64,000 nt of DNA. Origin: Russula earlei (taxonomy: Eukaryota; Basidiomycota; Agaricomycetes; Russulales; Russulaceae). A program made the position numbers and the translations under genes. Location: assembly GCA_025769875.1 (NCBI GenBank), contig JAGFNK010000006.1, positions 124,001-188,000 on the forward strand, written 5' to 3'. Shown here one piece after another: positions 45,138 to 54,903 of this stretch. Below the pieces are notes generated by a model that was not told where the DNA came from, ran no database searches, and saw nothing but the letters and a program-made list of their open reading frames with translations. How positions within the stretch are numbered: position 1 is the first letter of the stretch; the number at the start of each line of letters is the position of its first letter.

Positions 45138-46424
45138 TCACCTGATATTTGCTCGCTCCCTCTCACGCTGCATCACAGGGCCTGCTCCAAGTTCACCAGC
45201 CAGTGCTTCCTCTTCTTGTGCGTCCATCTGGAGGTCAGCCACTTGGTTGTCAAAGGTGCCAATCTCCCTAGAGTTATATGCACAAATAAGATTGTGAAGT
45301 GCTGCAAGTGCACATGGGATGCGTGCTTGAACTCCCATGTCATACTCGCAGGGTTGTGAGAGAATCTTGAAACACCGCTTGAGAATTCCAAAAATGCATT
45401 CAATGACATTGCAAGCTTGGGCATGATGCAAATTGAACAGCTCCTTGGGTGTGCGTGGCCTAGGACAAACATCAGTAAGACAACTTGAAAGTAAGACAAC
45501 AAAGACTCACCTTGTGCGAGCACAGCCCCATTCAGCTAGATGGTACCACACGCCTCGATAAGGGGTGAGAAGTACATCTGATGAGGCAAAACCCGCATCA
45601 CCAAGATAATACTTCCCCCTTGGGACACAAAGATCAGAATGATGTGCTGCATGAAAAAGTGTCACATCAGCAGTGGAACCCTCCCAACCAGTCAGCAGGT
45701 AGGTGAAGCAGAGGTCAAATGAGCATCCCATGAGGCAGTTCTGCGTGAGACCTCCTTTGCGGTTCCTTGCCGCATCACGCTCTGCAGCAGTGGCAAAACA
45801 GTCAATATGTGTACCATCAATAGCACCCAGTGCGTCCTTGAGAAATGGAAAGAATTTGGGGTTGCTTTGGATGAAGGGGTGAGGGGGTGAATCGGCATCA
45901 GGAAGGCGCACAAATGTGGTGTAGAAGGGAGGGCTCGAGAGAATGCCTAGAATTTTTTTTAAATACCTAGCTATCCATCAGACAACATCTGAAAGAAACC
46001 TGAGAGATACTTACTTTGAAATGGTGTGGGGTGACCGCTGAAAATGCTCTCCAACATGTGTCGATGGCAGCCCTGTGACAGCTGTATAAAGGAAGATAGT
46101 AATTTGTTCTTCGACTTGGATGTGTCGTGATGATGAGATACCAAGTCATTGGAGGATCTGCTGGAGGATGATAAATACTTTTTTATGCACCCCAAGCTCA
46201 GTCCAAATGCGCTCTGGATGGCCAGTGAGTAGGTCCTCAACCCACTTAGCCCCAGTGTATGAAGATGTGTGATATGGGATAGGAGGATGATAGAGGGGTT
46301 CAAGGAGCTCAAGTAATGCTTGGCAGCAAAGTAGGAGAACAGTTGACATATTTAACATGACATAGAGCCATTGGTGCCGTTGGTGTTGCCATTGTACCCA
46401 TTGCTGATGAGGGTTATCGGGCAT
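45138..46424 (-). pseudogene. Harbinger DDE_4 transposase with one nonsense codon
   Basis: Start at 46,422-46,424 (MPDNPHQQWVQWQHQRHQW). Exon 1 contains YTGAKWVEDLLTGHPERIW and, after an in-frame TGA (46,146-46,148), continues in the same frame as LGISSSRHIQVEEQITIFLY and THVGEHFQRSPHTISK to a GTAAGT donor at about 46,017. Exon 2 has DALGAIDGTHIDCFATAAER (first Asp), GKYYLGDAGFASSDVLLTPY (second Asp) and YHLAEWG, and exon 3 has NVIECIFGILKRCFKI (Glu). The DDE triad is complete and no other break is obvious, so loss of function may rest on the one TGA. The end is at 45,138. Confidence 0.85.
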
Positions 46425-46567
46425 CTTGAGCGAGGGAGGGGACAACAACAGGGACAAAGCATGCAACTTCTTGACAGAAAATGTTTTTGGCACATCACAT
46501 GTAATTTCACAATATGTGAAATATTTATTTGGATACACATACATGACACAACAACACAAATCATCGC

Positions 46568-47760
46568 TTACGCTTGCTTCACTTTCTCCACCAGATTACA
46601 TATGTATCCATGTGCAAACTCACGTGATGACTCCACAGATATGAGCGTGAGGTAGCCATCCACCTCTCCAATGCCACAATTGGCAAACAGGGATAATGCT
46701 GGGACAATATCATCAGTTGGCAACCAACAACCATTTGTGATATCCTTGATATCACTGGCAAGGTGTTGGACTGCCAGTGTCCAGCATGCATACTCGGGAA
46801 GTGCCAAAAATCCAGGTACAGTATCACCTGTGAGTGCGGGTGCAGGTGCAGGTGCAGGTGCGGGTGCGGGTGCAAGTGCAAGTGCAAGTGCGGGTGCGGG
46901 TGCGAATTCCAGAATGGGTGGGGAGAGACCAAGAGAATGGACAGTTGAGTTGAAGACATCAACAACTCTGTTCATGACTGCTGTAACACCCATGACAGCA
47001 GACACCATGGTGTCACCCCTCTGTTTTTTAGCTGAAGATGTTTCGGACATCAGGATATCGTCAATGCGAGGTGATTTACGCTTGTTGGTTACGAAATCGA
47101 ATGAGGTATTTGCGAAGTCAAATGAGGTATTTGATGGTGAAGTCAATGCCCTCCTGCTGCCGCTGACTTGAGACAAATCAGGGGTCAGGAGTAGGTGGCT
47201 GGGATGGAGCATGCTCAGCATGAGGTGTTGGCTGCGAAGCCCGGTATGCATGTTTGCCTTTGGTTTTTGTTCCAACAAGAGATTCCATGGCCTCGCAATG
47301 TGGCCAGCCCTTGTGGTGGAACTTCTTGACCACTGGTTTGTCCTACTAAAGTAAGATATTGTCGACAAATCAGGAGTTACAGATGCACTGCAACCAGCTC
47401 ATCATACACTGCCTGATTTTGATTTTCTGCTGATATGTCCATTCCTGTCACATCATCCCAAGCCATGCCAGACTTATTTTTGATTGCTGAAATGGTGTCC
47501 CAGTCGGTCTTCATCTAGTTGAACGGTGTCAGTGTTGAGGTGTAGTGAAAAGAGGAAACACGTACCCTTTGCCACTTCGTCTTGCACGAGCTCAGAGTTT
47601 TGAAGCCACCCTTCTTACAAAGGGACCTAATTTGACTGGCCACCTCATTGAAGACTTGATCCTTGAACATAGCATTGGACGTCATTTGGTCCTTGTGCTC
47701 CAAGAGAACTCGGCTTCCTCCTCAGTCATCCATCTTGCCTTGATATCTGCTTGGGTTTCT
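46568..47760 (-). CDS. Harbinger Myb/SANT-like DNA-binding protein
   Basis: Accessory protein of the Harbinger element, expected to bind terminal repeats and bring the transposase to DNA. The N-terminal exon (about 47,760-47,560) reads ARWMTEEEAEF-like sequence, NAMFKDQVFNEVASQIRSLC and KTLSSCKTKWQR (SANT-like helix). After a GTACGT intron come WDTISAIKNKSGMAWDD and later exons. The long last exon (to 46,568) has KRKSPRIDDILMSETSSAKK and an Ala-Pro/Ala-Leu dipeptide tract encoded by a GTGCGG/GTGCAG hexamer repeat (46,832-46,905), ending ICNLVEKVKQA. Its stop lies about 145 bp upstream of the transposase start, in tandem on the same strand. Confidence 0.65.
46832..46905. repeat. Hexanucleotide tandem repeat (GGTGCN)n in coding sequence
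   Basis: About twelve units of GGTGCA, GGTGCG and AGTGCA in tandem, kept in multiples of six so that the minus-strand frame stays open as an (Ala-Pro/Ala-Leu) run. This is a likely length-variable minisatellite. Confidence 0.8.
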
Positions 47761-48093
47761 TCTGCAGAGGAATCAGAGCTTCTTGATGAGTGGGTCTGCA
47801 TGGGAGGTGATGATCAGGATCAGGAAAATAAAGTGTGGGGCGACGCCAAAGTGAAGGTGAAAAAGAAGGTACTGACAAAGGGCTTACACATGTGCAATCA
47901 CACACAAATATGCAAATCACAAGCAAATATGCAAATCACAAGCAAATAAAAACTCATATTAAAAAAAAACCTATTAGTTTATCATATATGCAATGTCACT
48001 TATATCACACTGGTCACACCAGTCACTCCTGGAAAATCCTGAAATTCAAGTTCAAGTTCAAAGTTCAAGAATTCTCGGTTGGTATCATGGGCC

Positions 48094-49275
48094 TAAGAAG
48101 TTCGAGAGGCTGCTCTTGCTAACATTTGGTGGGCCGAAGATCGCGAGGCGGATTCCTGCATTCATGATCTCTCCCCGCCGATCGCCAGGATCGATTGTAC
48201 CTTATCCCGCAAGTGACTTGCTCGTCGCATTGCTGTGCAAGGTCCGTCAAAAAAGTCGGGAAGCACCTTCCCATCGCGGCAGGAGAGTTAGATAGGGGGT
48301 CGGACACAACACGCACCCTCCTCAAACACACCCTCTTCGATATCCTCTCCCTCTCCAAAATCGATGAGCGCCTCAACCAGCGCAAGGCGGCCAACAATCT
48401 CCTCCCGCAGCGCACAAAACCCGTCACGCGTCTCTCCCTACGGCCACCAAAGGATGCCAAAGGCAGAGGTGGCGTCGGTGAGCCACAAAGAGGCAGTAGA
48501 ACTGGCGTGCCCACCCCTGCGACGCGGAGCGCCGCGCGCCGCTGGGAGTCCGTTACGGCGTCCCCGAGGTCCTGAAGCCCTTCGACCTGGGTAAGGTCAA
48601 GCCGACCGCCCTCGTGCGCGCGGCGGCTAAATTCGCCCGGTGACGCGCGGCGGCACCCCGGGACGCGAGCAAGAGCGGCTAAAACCGCGCTGATGACGGC
48701 GCGCCCGCCGTGCACGTGTAGTTCCAGCACATCTTCCGTGGTAAATGAGCGGGGGGGCTGTGTGTACGGCGTGAATAAATTCGCCTGTCGCGTCGGCGGG
48801 GCGGAGGTGACCGTGAAGGAGAGGGGAGACGCACCGCGGAAGATCACGGAGAGGGCGTCGTCGAGATGCTCCGCGGTGTGCGGATCGACGACGTGGCATC
48901 GCTCCAGATTCCATGCTTCGGGGAGGTGGCGCTGGCGCTGGGACGCGTCGTAGTTGCCGTTGCGTGTGTGTGTGGATGGACGGGTCTCATCTGTAGCCGT
49001 TGCTCGAGTAGGGCGGACCATCCGTTGCCAGACATGGAACGCATCCGGCCCTGAGATCCGTGTGACCGCAACGCCGGACTCTTCGGGAGGGGTGGAGAGT
49101 GCACAGATGGTCCTGCGTTGGGGCGTTCGTTCGAGAGTGGAGGTGTGTCTTATTGATTCATTGATCAACGTGGGTGTAGGGATCGAGCTATATCTAGAAG
49201 CTGATGTTGTCTGTGATGTGCCGCACGGCGAATAGGACATCTGCATCTGGAGGATGCACGATTGGCCCGGAACAT
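48094..49275 (-). pseudogene. MSS1 copy 2, 5' part
   Basis: N-terminal half of the interrupted GTPase. An ATG at 49,273-49,275 starts MFRANRAS, an Arg-rich presequence-like start. It then reads [80 protein letters not shown] and [20 protein letters not shown]. Here the C-run at 48,751-48,757 has seven bases and the frame is continuous through it, unlike copies 1 and 3. The half ends at the TAA target site next to the P-loop exon. Confidence 0.88.
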
Positions 49276-49317
49276 CCTTGTATGTGAGATGCGGCGTCGA
49301 GCAGCCATGCAGGTGTG

Positions 49318-49410
49318 CAGAGCGGACTGTCAGCGATGGGAATAGGAGGGAGAGAAAGGTGCTCGTTCGAGGCAACGAGAACGCTCAGACAGCTCGCTAT
49401 TCCACTATAC
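49318..49410 (-). pseudogene. WDR89 exon fragment fused upstream of MSS1 copy 2
   Basis: The minus strand reads [20 protein letters not shown], matching GLSVLVGSNEHVSLS of intact WDR89, and joins the MSS1 5' region at CACACCTGC exactly as at 35,880. The homology stops at about 49,410. Confidence 0.8.
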
Positions 49411-49479
49411 GCCAAAGGCCCGCGCAATGGCATGCTGTGCATGCAGCAGCATTGGTAGGTATGTAGCAGATGACGAATT

Positions 49480-49790
49480 CGTTGATAGTGACGTCAAGGG
49501 CAATTGCTTTGCCATCACCCATCAAGATATATTGAAGATTATCCAGAATGGTTTATGAAATTTGGTTTTCATTTCAAAAACCATTCTGGACACATCGTAA
49601 TTTTCGACATCTTGATGGCAAAGCAATTGCATTTGATGTCAACGCTCCGTTCCCATCTCTATTCATCTTACATGAGTGGTGTCTCCTGCAGCCTGCAGGA
49701 GAGAGTTCGACTCTGCCTGGACTACATGAAACAATCTCAAGAGGTGGTTGAGGTGAATGCGCGGGTCACCCACCCCTAAAGCGCCTCACG
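49480..49790 (+). pseudogene. HNH gene remnant with a fold-back
   Basis: The plus strand reads RNFRHLDGKAIAFDVNA and PFPSLFILHEW, clearly related to FHGKAIPLDINDRHCPFPSL and LHEW of the gene at 40,629. The preceding bases are an inverted copy of the same part: CAATTGCTTTGCCATC (49,501) and CCAGAATGGTTT (49,543) mirror AAACCATTCTGG (49,579) and GATGGCAAAGCAATTG (49,613). No other HNH exon remains. Confidence 0.75.
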
Positions 49791-49950
49791 TACAGCTAGG
49801 AGAGCAGCGGCCGTAGCCGAAGCCTCCATGGGCACATGAAAGTCGCTTGCTTGAAAGTTCTGGTCTGTATGCTGGCCTTCCATCATCGTGTACAATGGAT
49901 ATGAGGATTGCATGTTCACCATGCCACCGCCCTCGTCCGAGATCTTGATC
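49776..49950 (-). pseudogene. Unidentified C-terminal coding fragment
   Basis: The minus strand reads MVNMQSSYPLYTMMEG and EASATAAALLAVREAL before a stop at 49,776, which looks like the end of a real protein rather than a shadow. No partner is found in the window, so it may be a piece brought in by rearrangement. Confidence 0.3.
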
Positions 49951-50170
49951 ACGCAAGCACGCACTTGGGTCCACCTCCCACAGGGGCGACATCGCGCTGC
50001 TCGGAAACGCGGATATTCACAACCGCGGGTCACCCTGGACTTTAGAGCTTTTGTTGTGGATGGGACACCCTTGTGGTGGCCCGTCCACAACGAAAACCCT
50101 AAAGTCCAGGGCGACTTGCGGTTCAACGACATAGCATTAGAGGAGATGCATGAGAGGAAGATGGCATAAC
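49950..50170 (+). pseudogene. WDR89 3' fragment with a fold-back
   Basis: Matches WDR89 exons (CGCAAGCACGCACTTGGGTC joined directly to CACCTCCCACAGGGGCGACA, so an internal part is deleted). The segment TCACCCTGGACTTTAG (50,030) to GGGACACC (50,069) is then followed by its own inverted copy, GGTGGCCCGTCC (50,075) to CCAGGGCGA (50,114). This relic holds the place that a WDR89 gene has next to MSS1 in the other two copies. Confidence 0.75.
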
Positions 50171-50520
50171 CGTCAACTGTGGTTCCAGCCCTTTAATATT
50201 GACGAAGCGGGGTCACGCAATGCGTGAGCTGACCTCGGGGAGGCCAGAAACGATTCCGTCATCCATGATGAACAAAATATAGTGACGGTTGAGTTTTTTT
50301 TTCTGAATCAGTCATGTGTTACATACTGTATGGCATAGACCAGAATGGGGAAGCGGAATGCGGGCGAGGATATAATTAAAAAAAAAACACCACCGCATGT
50401 CCGAATCGAATGGAATTGCCGTTCAGGGTCCAAAGCTAACAACTCAGTTGAAAATGTGTCTGGCTTGTGGCGTCTTGTTGAATTACGTTCCATCGGGATC
50501 AAGGCAAAGAGCGTATGGGC

Positions 50521-52770
50521 CTACTTCCCTATACAGAACTGACTAAAGATCACGTCCAACACGTCCTCGGCGTCCACCAAGCCCGAGATCTTGCCCACTG
50601 CCTGCGCAGCATAGCGCAACTCCTCTGCGCCTAGAACAACGTCCTCGACCCCTGGACGTGGAACGTCCGTAAGTCAAAGTACGACACGGCTGACGCCGGA
50701 ACGTACCACGCGTGTCCAAGAAGGCATCCAGGAAACCCAGCGCGGATTCCAAGTGGGCACGATGCCGCGCGTGCGTGATAAGAGGGTGGCGGGCGCTCGC
50801 GTCCTCATTTTCGGCTTCATCTCGATGAAGATGAAGATTGTACCTGCACGGGGCACGTGAATCGTGCCAAAGGCGGGGGTGGCGGAACAACAACCTCAAT
50901 TACGGAGATTCAGAATTGAAGGAGAACCGTCCCCGCACCGGTCCTGTAGTGCCGTGGAGAGCCCCGCCAGGAATCCGCTCGTGCTGGCTTGTGATGTGAG
51001 GCTGACAGCCCAGCTGCGCTGTGGGAGTGTGTTGGCGAGCGCCTCTACGGGCGCCAGCGCGGGCGTCGGAAGGAGATCCGTTTTGTTGAGCAAAATTAAC
51101 GTGTCACGAGTGACGAGCGGGGCGAGCTCCGAGGGGATCTCGAGCCGTGGGCCCGAGGGTGTTGCATAGGTGATGGCATCTGGACAAGCGAGCACGAGAA
51201 GCGAAGCATCTGCGGCTTGAACTCTGCCGAACACGCAAAGACACGCACGCACACATATGGGATGTGATCGAGAAAGACTAAGGTCAGCGACTCATCGCAA
51301 AGTGACGGGTGAGGAAATGACCCGCACGCTTTACGCGCTTTCTCGATCCCGATTTGTTCCACCTCATCTGCGGTCTCTCGCAATCCGGCCGTGTCAGCGA
51401 TCAGTACGGGAAGCCCGTCGATATCTAGCGATAGCTCCACGATGTCTCGCGTCGTGCCTGGTACGTGGGTGACGATCGCTGCCTCGCGCCGAGCTGCGCA
51501 CACCCATTTTTTGTCAGCGGGAAGGCATATCACAGAAGACGTGGGGGAGAGACGCACCTAAGAAGTTCAAAAGGCTGCTCTTGCCGACATTTGGTGGGCC
51601 GAAGATCGCGAGGCGAATTCCTGCACGCATGATCTCTCCTCGCCGATTGTCCGCCAGGATTGATTGTACCTTATCCCGCAAGTGTCTTGCTCGTCGAATT
51701 GCTGTGCAAGGTCCGTCAGAAAAGTCGGGAAGCACCTTCCCATCGCGGCAGGAGAGATAGAGATAGATAGGGGGTCGGACACAACACGCACCCTCTTCAA
51801 ACACACCCTCTTCGATATCCTCTCCCTCTCCAAAATCGATGAGCGCCTCAACCAGCGCAAGGCAGCCAACAATCTCCTCCCGCAGCGCACAAAACCCGTC
51901 ACGCGCCTCTCCCTACGGCCACCAAAGGATGCCAAAGGCAGAGGTGGCGTCGGTGAGTCACAGAGAGGCAGTAGAACTGGCGTACCCACCCCTGCGACGC
52001 GGAGCGCCGCGCGCCGCTGGGAGTCCGTTTCGGCGTCCACGAGGTCCTGAAGCCCTTCGACCTGCGTAAGGTCAAGCCGACCGCCCTCGTACGCGCGGCG
52101 GGTGAAATCGCCCGGTGAGGCGGGGCGGCACCCCGGGACGCGAGCAAGAGCGGCTAAAACCGCACTGATGACGGCGCGCCCGCCGTGCACGTGTAGTTCC
52201 AGCACATCTTCCGTGGTAAATGAGCGGGGGGCTGTGTGTACGGCGTGAATAAATTCGCCTGTCGCGTCGGCGGGGCGGAGGTGACCGCGAAGGAGAGGGG
52301 AGGCGCACCGCGGAAGATCACGGAGAGGGCATCGTCGAGATGCTCCGCGGTGTGCGGATCGACGAGGTGGCATCGCTCCAGCTTCCACGGTTCCGGGGAG
52401 CGGTGCTGGTGCTGGGATGCTTCGTCGTCGCTGTTGCGTGTGCGTGAGCGTGTGCGGTCGGGCATGGATGGGTCTTGGCTGGTGTCTGTAGTCTTTGATC
52501 GTGATCGAGTAGGGCGGACCATCCGCTGCCAGACATGGAGCGCATCAGGCCCTGAGATCCGGATAACCGCAACGCCGGATTTTCCGGGAGGGGTAGAGAG
52601 AGCGTAGATGGTCCTGCGTTGGGCGTCCGAGAGCGGAAGCGGGTCACGTTGATTCGTCAATGTGGGTGTAGGGATTGAGCTATATCTAGAAGTTGGGGTC
52701 GTTTGTGCATATGTGCGATGCGCGGCGCGGAGACAAGAACATCTAAAGACGCACGAATGGTGCGGAACAT
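50521..52770 (-). CDS. MSS1: MSS1: mitochondrial MnmE/GTPBP3-type GTPase, copy 3 (best preserved)
   Basis: tRNA-modification GTPase acting with Mto1 on wobble uridines of mitochondrial tRNAs. N-domain: [36 protein letters not shown] and [17 protein letters not shown]; then [20 protein letters not shown] and [21 protein letters not shown]-domain: [17 protein letters not shown] (P-loop), [17 protein letters not shown] (G2), [12 protein letters not shown] (G3) and [16 protein letters not shown] (G4). The end is [14 protein letters not shown], with the catalytic C-x-G-K motif, before TAG at 50,521-50,523. Two problems remain: the C-run at 52,225-52,230 has six bases where copy 2 has seven, shifting the frame before SFTTED; and the presequence-like ATG (52,768-52,770, MFRTIRAS) is offset because about 7 bases are missing relative to copy 1. 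Either the gene is broken or the sequence has small errors. Confidence 0.85.
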
Positions 52771-52908
52771 ACTTGAGCGTGAGATGCGGTGTCGAGCAGA
52801 GCAGGTGTATAAGTGTGTGTTTCTCACGGGATGTCAGGTGTTCGTGTTATTCGTTTTCACATACCCTTCATCACCTTTGACCCGCACTCTTGCTAAACAT
52901 ACCTCATC
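52771..52908. promoter_or_regulatory. Divergent promoter region of MSS1 copy 3 and calcineurin B
   Basis: Only 138 bp separate the presequence-like MSS1 ATG (minus) and the calcineurin B ATG (plus). A shared promoter is inferred from spacing; no TATA box is obvious. Confidence 0.5.
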
Positions 52909-54063
52909 ATGGGTCAATCACGTTCGTATCGTAGCACTCTTCTCTCCCCGTCCGTCTCCTGCATGAGGTCCTTCACGCTGACCGTATAATCCCTCCCACG
53001 CATGTTCAGCATCACAATTCATGGAAGACATGGAGAAGCGGTCCAACTGTGTGTCCATGCCTTTCACACAAACCTCCCCGTCTGTCAACGACTGACCGTT
53101 GCCTCGTGCGTTGTGTGCGTGTGTTCTGTGTGTGCGCAGTCAACGCTCACGAACTGGAGCGACTGAAGAAACGCTTCATGAAGCTCGACAGGTGGGTGCC
53201 CGCTCCCTGCAACCCGCTGCCCTCTTGCCCTCCGCCCTAACGATGATCATGCGTGTCCTTCGCATTGCGCAGTGACGGCTCCGGATCGATAGACCGCAAT
53301 GAGTTTCTACAGATCCCGCAGATTGCAAACAATCCGCTCGCGTCGCGGATGATCGCCATATTCGACGAAGAGTACGTGGCCCTTCCTTTTCCCTTCGTTT
53401 CCGCCTTCTTTTCCGCTCTCTGCCCCGGTGGGGCCCTTCCCTCTTTTTCTCTCTCCTTGTTTTTGTACGGTGTTGGCTGATCACGGTGATGGCGTGATGC
53501 CTCGTGGTGCGTCATAGTGGCGGTGGCACCGTCGACTTTCAAGAATTCGTCGGAGGGTTGAGCGCGTTTAGCAGCCGGGGCGCACGGGAGGAAAAACTGC
53601 GATGTACGTACGGCCGCGTGCTGCCACGCATCCATCGAGAGCCAATCGGGATATCCCCCGCTCTGAACGCCATTTGTCGTCAGTCGCCTTCAAGGTCTAC
53701 GACATGGATCGCGATGGATTCATCTCGAACGGGGAGCTCTTTCTCGTGCTGAAGATGATGGTGGGCAACAATCTCAAGGTCCGTCCGTTTTGCCTTTCTG
53801 ATTCCCCTCTTAACGGGGCGTCACCCGTTGAGCGAAAAACGAATCACCCGCAGGATACCCAACTCCAAGAAATCGTGGATAAGACGATCATGGAGGCCGA
53901 TAAGGACGGCGATGGTAGGCTAAGCTTTGAAGAGTTCACCATGATGGTCGCCAACACGGTACGCGCGCGAAACTCGCCTCCACCCGCTTTTGCACCGCGT
54001 TCAGTACTTACCGTTCCTCCTTAGGACATCGTGAAGCAGATGACACTTGAGGACCTCTTCTAG
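52909..54063 (+). CDS. CNB1: Calcineurin regulatory subunit B
   Basis: Ca2+-binding regulatory subunit of the phosphatase calcineurin, needed for stress and Ca2+ signalling. Eight exons fit GT-AG rules and phase: 52,909-52,921, 53,010-53,048, 53,140-53,191, 53,273-53,371, 53,518-53,603, 53,684-53,778, 53,854-53,958 and 54,025-54,063. The start reads [20 protein letters not shown], with Gly2 for N-myristoylation. Four EF-hands: [37 protein letters not shown] and [13 protein letters not shown], with [19 protein letters not shown] and [12 protein letters not shown] between. The end is [12 protein letters not shown], the conserved calcineurin B terminus. Exon 1 is only 13 nt. All loops keep their Ca2+-ligand residues. 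Confidence 0.97.
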
Positions 54064-54903
54064 GCCCGCGGCCGGTCATTGTTCCTCATCCGTTTTCTCT
54101 TCTCCAGTGCAGAGAGCTGCGCTCTTCCCTTTTTGCATGTCTCATGATTGATTCAGGGTCTGTCACGGATCGACTCGGTGTACCGATAATTGATGAAGTG
54201 TAATGATGGATGAGCAGCTGTACATATCAAGCTACACGTCCTCTCACTTTCGTCTCCTTTCGTGTAATCGCGTGATATGGGTGTTGCGCTCTCTTACTCA
54301 TGTTCTATGACAAGCAATGGGCAATGAAGGGAAATGTTACATTGTACAAACCAGGGATTGACGTATGTAGTAAACAATCAAGATGTGGACAAGTTACACC
54401 GAGACGATAAGGAGTTATTGCAGCGTTCGGAAGATGTAGTAGTTTGGGGTGCACGATGTCAGGGGTAATTAGCCCACTCCAGAATCTGGGGCGAAGATCT
54501 GTACAGCTGGGCCGAGAGAAAAGGGAGAGGAAGACATGCTTGGGGGAGAAAAAGGAAAGGTACATCTGAGTTGGGATGGTGGCGGCAATCGCCACAGCAA
54601 CTGGGAGGTGGTCCGAAAGACATGCACAAGATGTGGCACACGTATGCGATCTAGGTAAGGGGTATTTGTCGTGTTGCCATGTACAGTTGGAAATAAGGGC
54701 TGTGGCCATACAGTGTGGTGTGGGATCGACGAGTTGCAGCGCCCTGCACTGCACACTACAGCAGAAACGGCAGGCTGAGCTCCAGGGCGGGGGGGGGCAG
54801 GGGGTTGTTTGGAGAGGGAGCGAACAGAATGGAGATGCGCCGAAGGGTGGCTGGTGAGGGCAAAAAGATGGGAAGGGGGGTAGCGGGGCTCAATCCGTGC
54901 ATT
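54064..54903. other. Intergenic region after calcineurin B
   Basis: Presumably the 3' UTR of CNB1 and the 3' UTR of the convergent minus-strand gene. Open stretches on both strands (for example the minus strand at 54,305-54,754) lack motifs and look like shadows. Confidence 0.45.

Larger units (their letters stand above)
44743..48093 (-). mobile_element. PIF/Harbinger transposon, nearly intact, inserted in MSS1 copy 2
   Basis: A 3,351-bp element with long terminal inverted repeats (about 134 bp: 44,743-44,876 and 47,959-48,093), starting GGCCCATGATACCAACCGAG on each side and differing at only a few positions. A TAA target duplication is at 44,740-44,742 and 48,094-48,096. The uninterrupted MSS1 copy 3 shows the empty site (CACCTAAGAAGTTC near 51,555). 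It carries two genes on the minus strand: a Myb/SANT-type protein and a DDE_4 transposase. Confidence 0.93.
41790..49410 (-). repeat. Right arm of large palindrome (interrupted by Harbinger)
   Basis: Inverted counterpart of 35,800-39,955: WDR89 (plus), MSS1 copy 2 (minus) and a WDR89 fragment (minus). Removing the Harbinger element (44,743-48,093) leaves about 4.27 kb, close to the 4.16 kb of the left arm. The inner 1.7 kb is almost identical to the left arm; the MSS1 part differs by many substitutions and indels. Confidence 0.85.

Noticed and set aside
46832..46905. CRISPR-like repeat array
   Set aside because: It is a simple coding hexamer repeat with no spacers, in a eukaryotic transposon gene.
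48119..49375. 418-codon open frame taken as one intact MSS1 protein
   Set aside because: The first half is real MSS1 coding sequence, but the second half runs through introns in non-homologous frames; the gene is cut by the transposon.
54305..54754. 149-codon minus-strand open frame downstream of calcineurin B
   Set aside because: No recognisable domain and multiple overlapping frames; more likely 3' UTR sequence.
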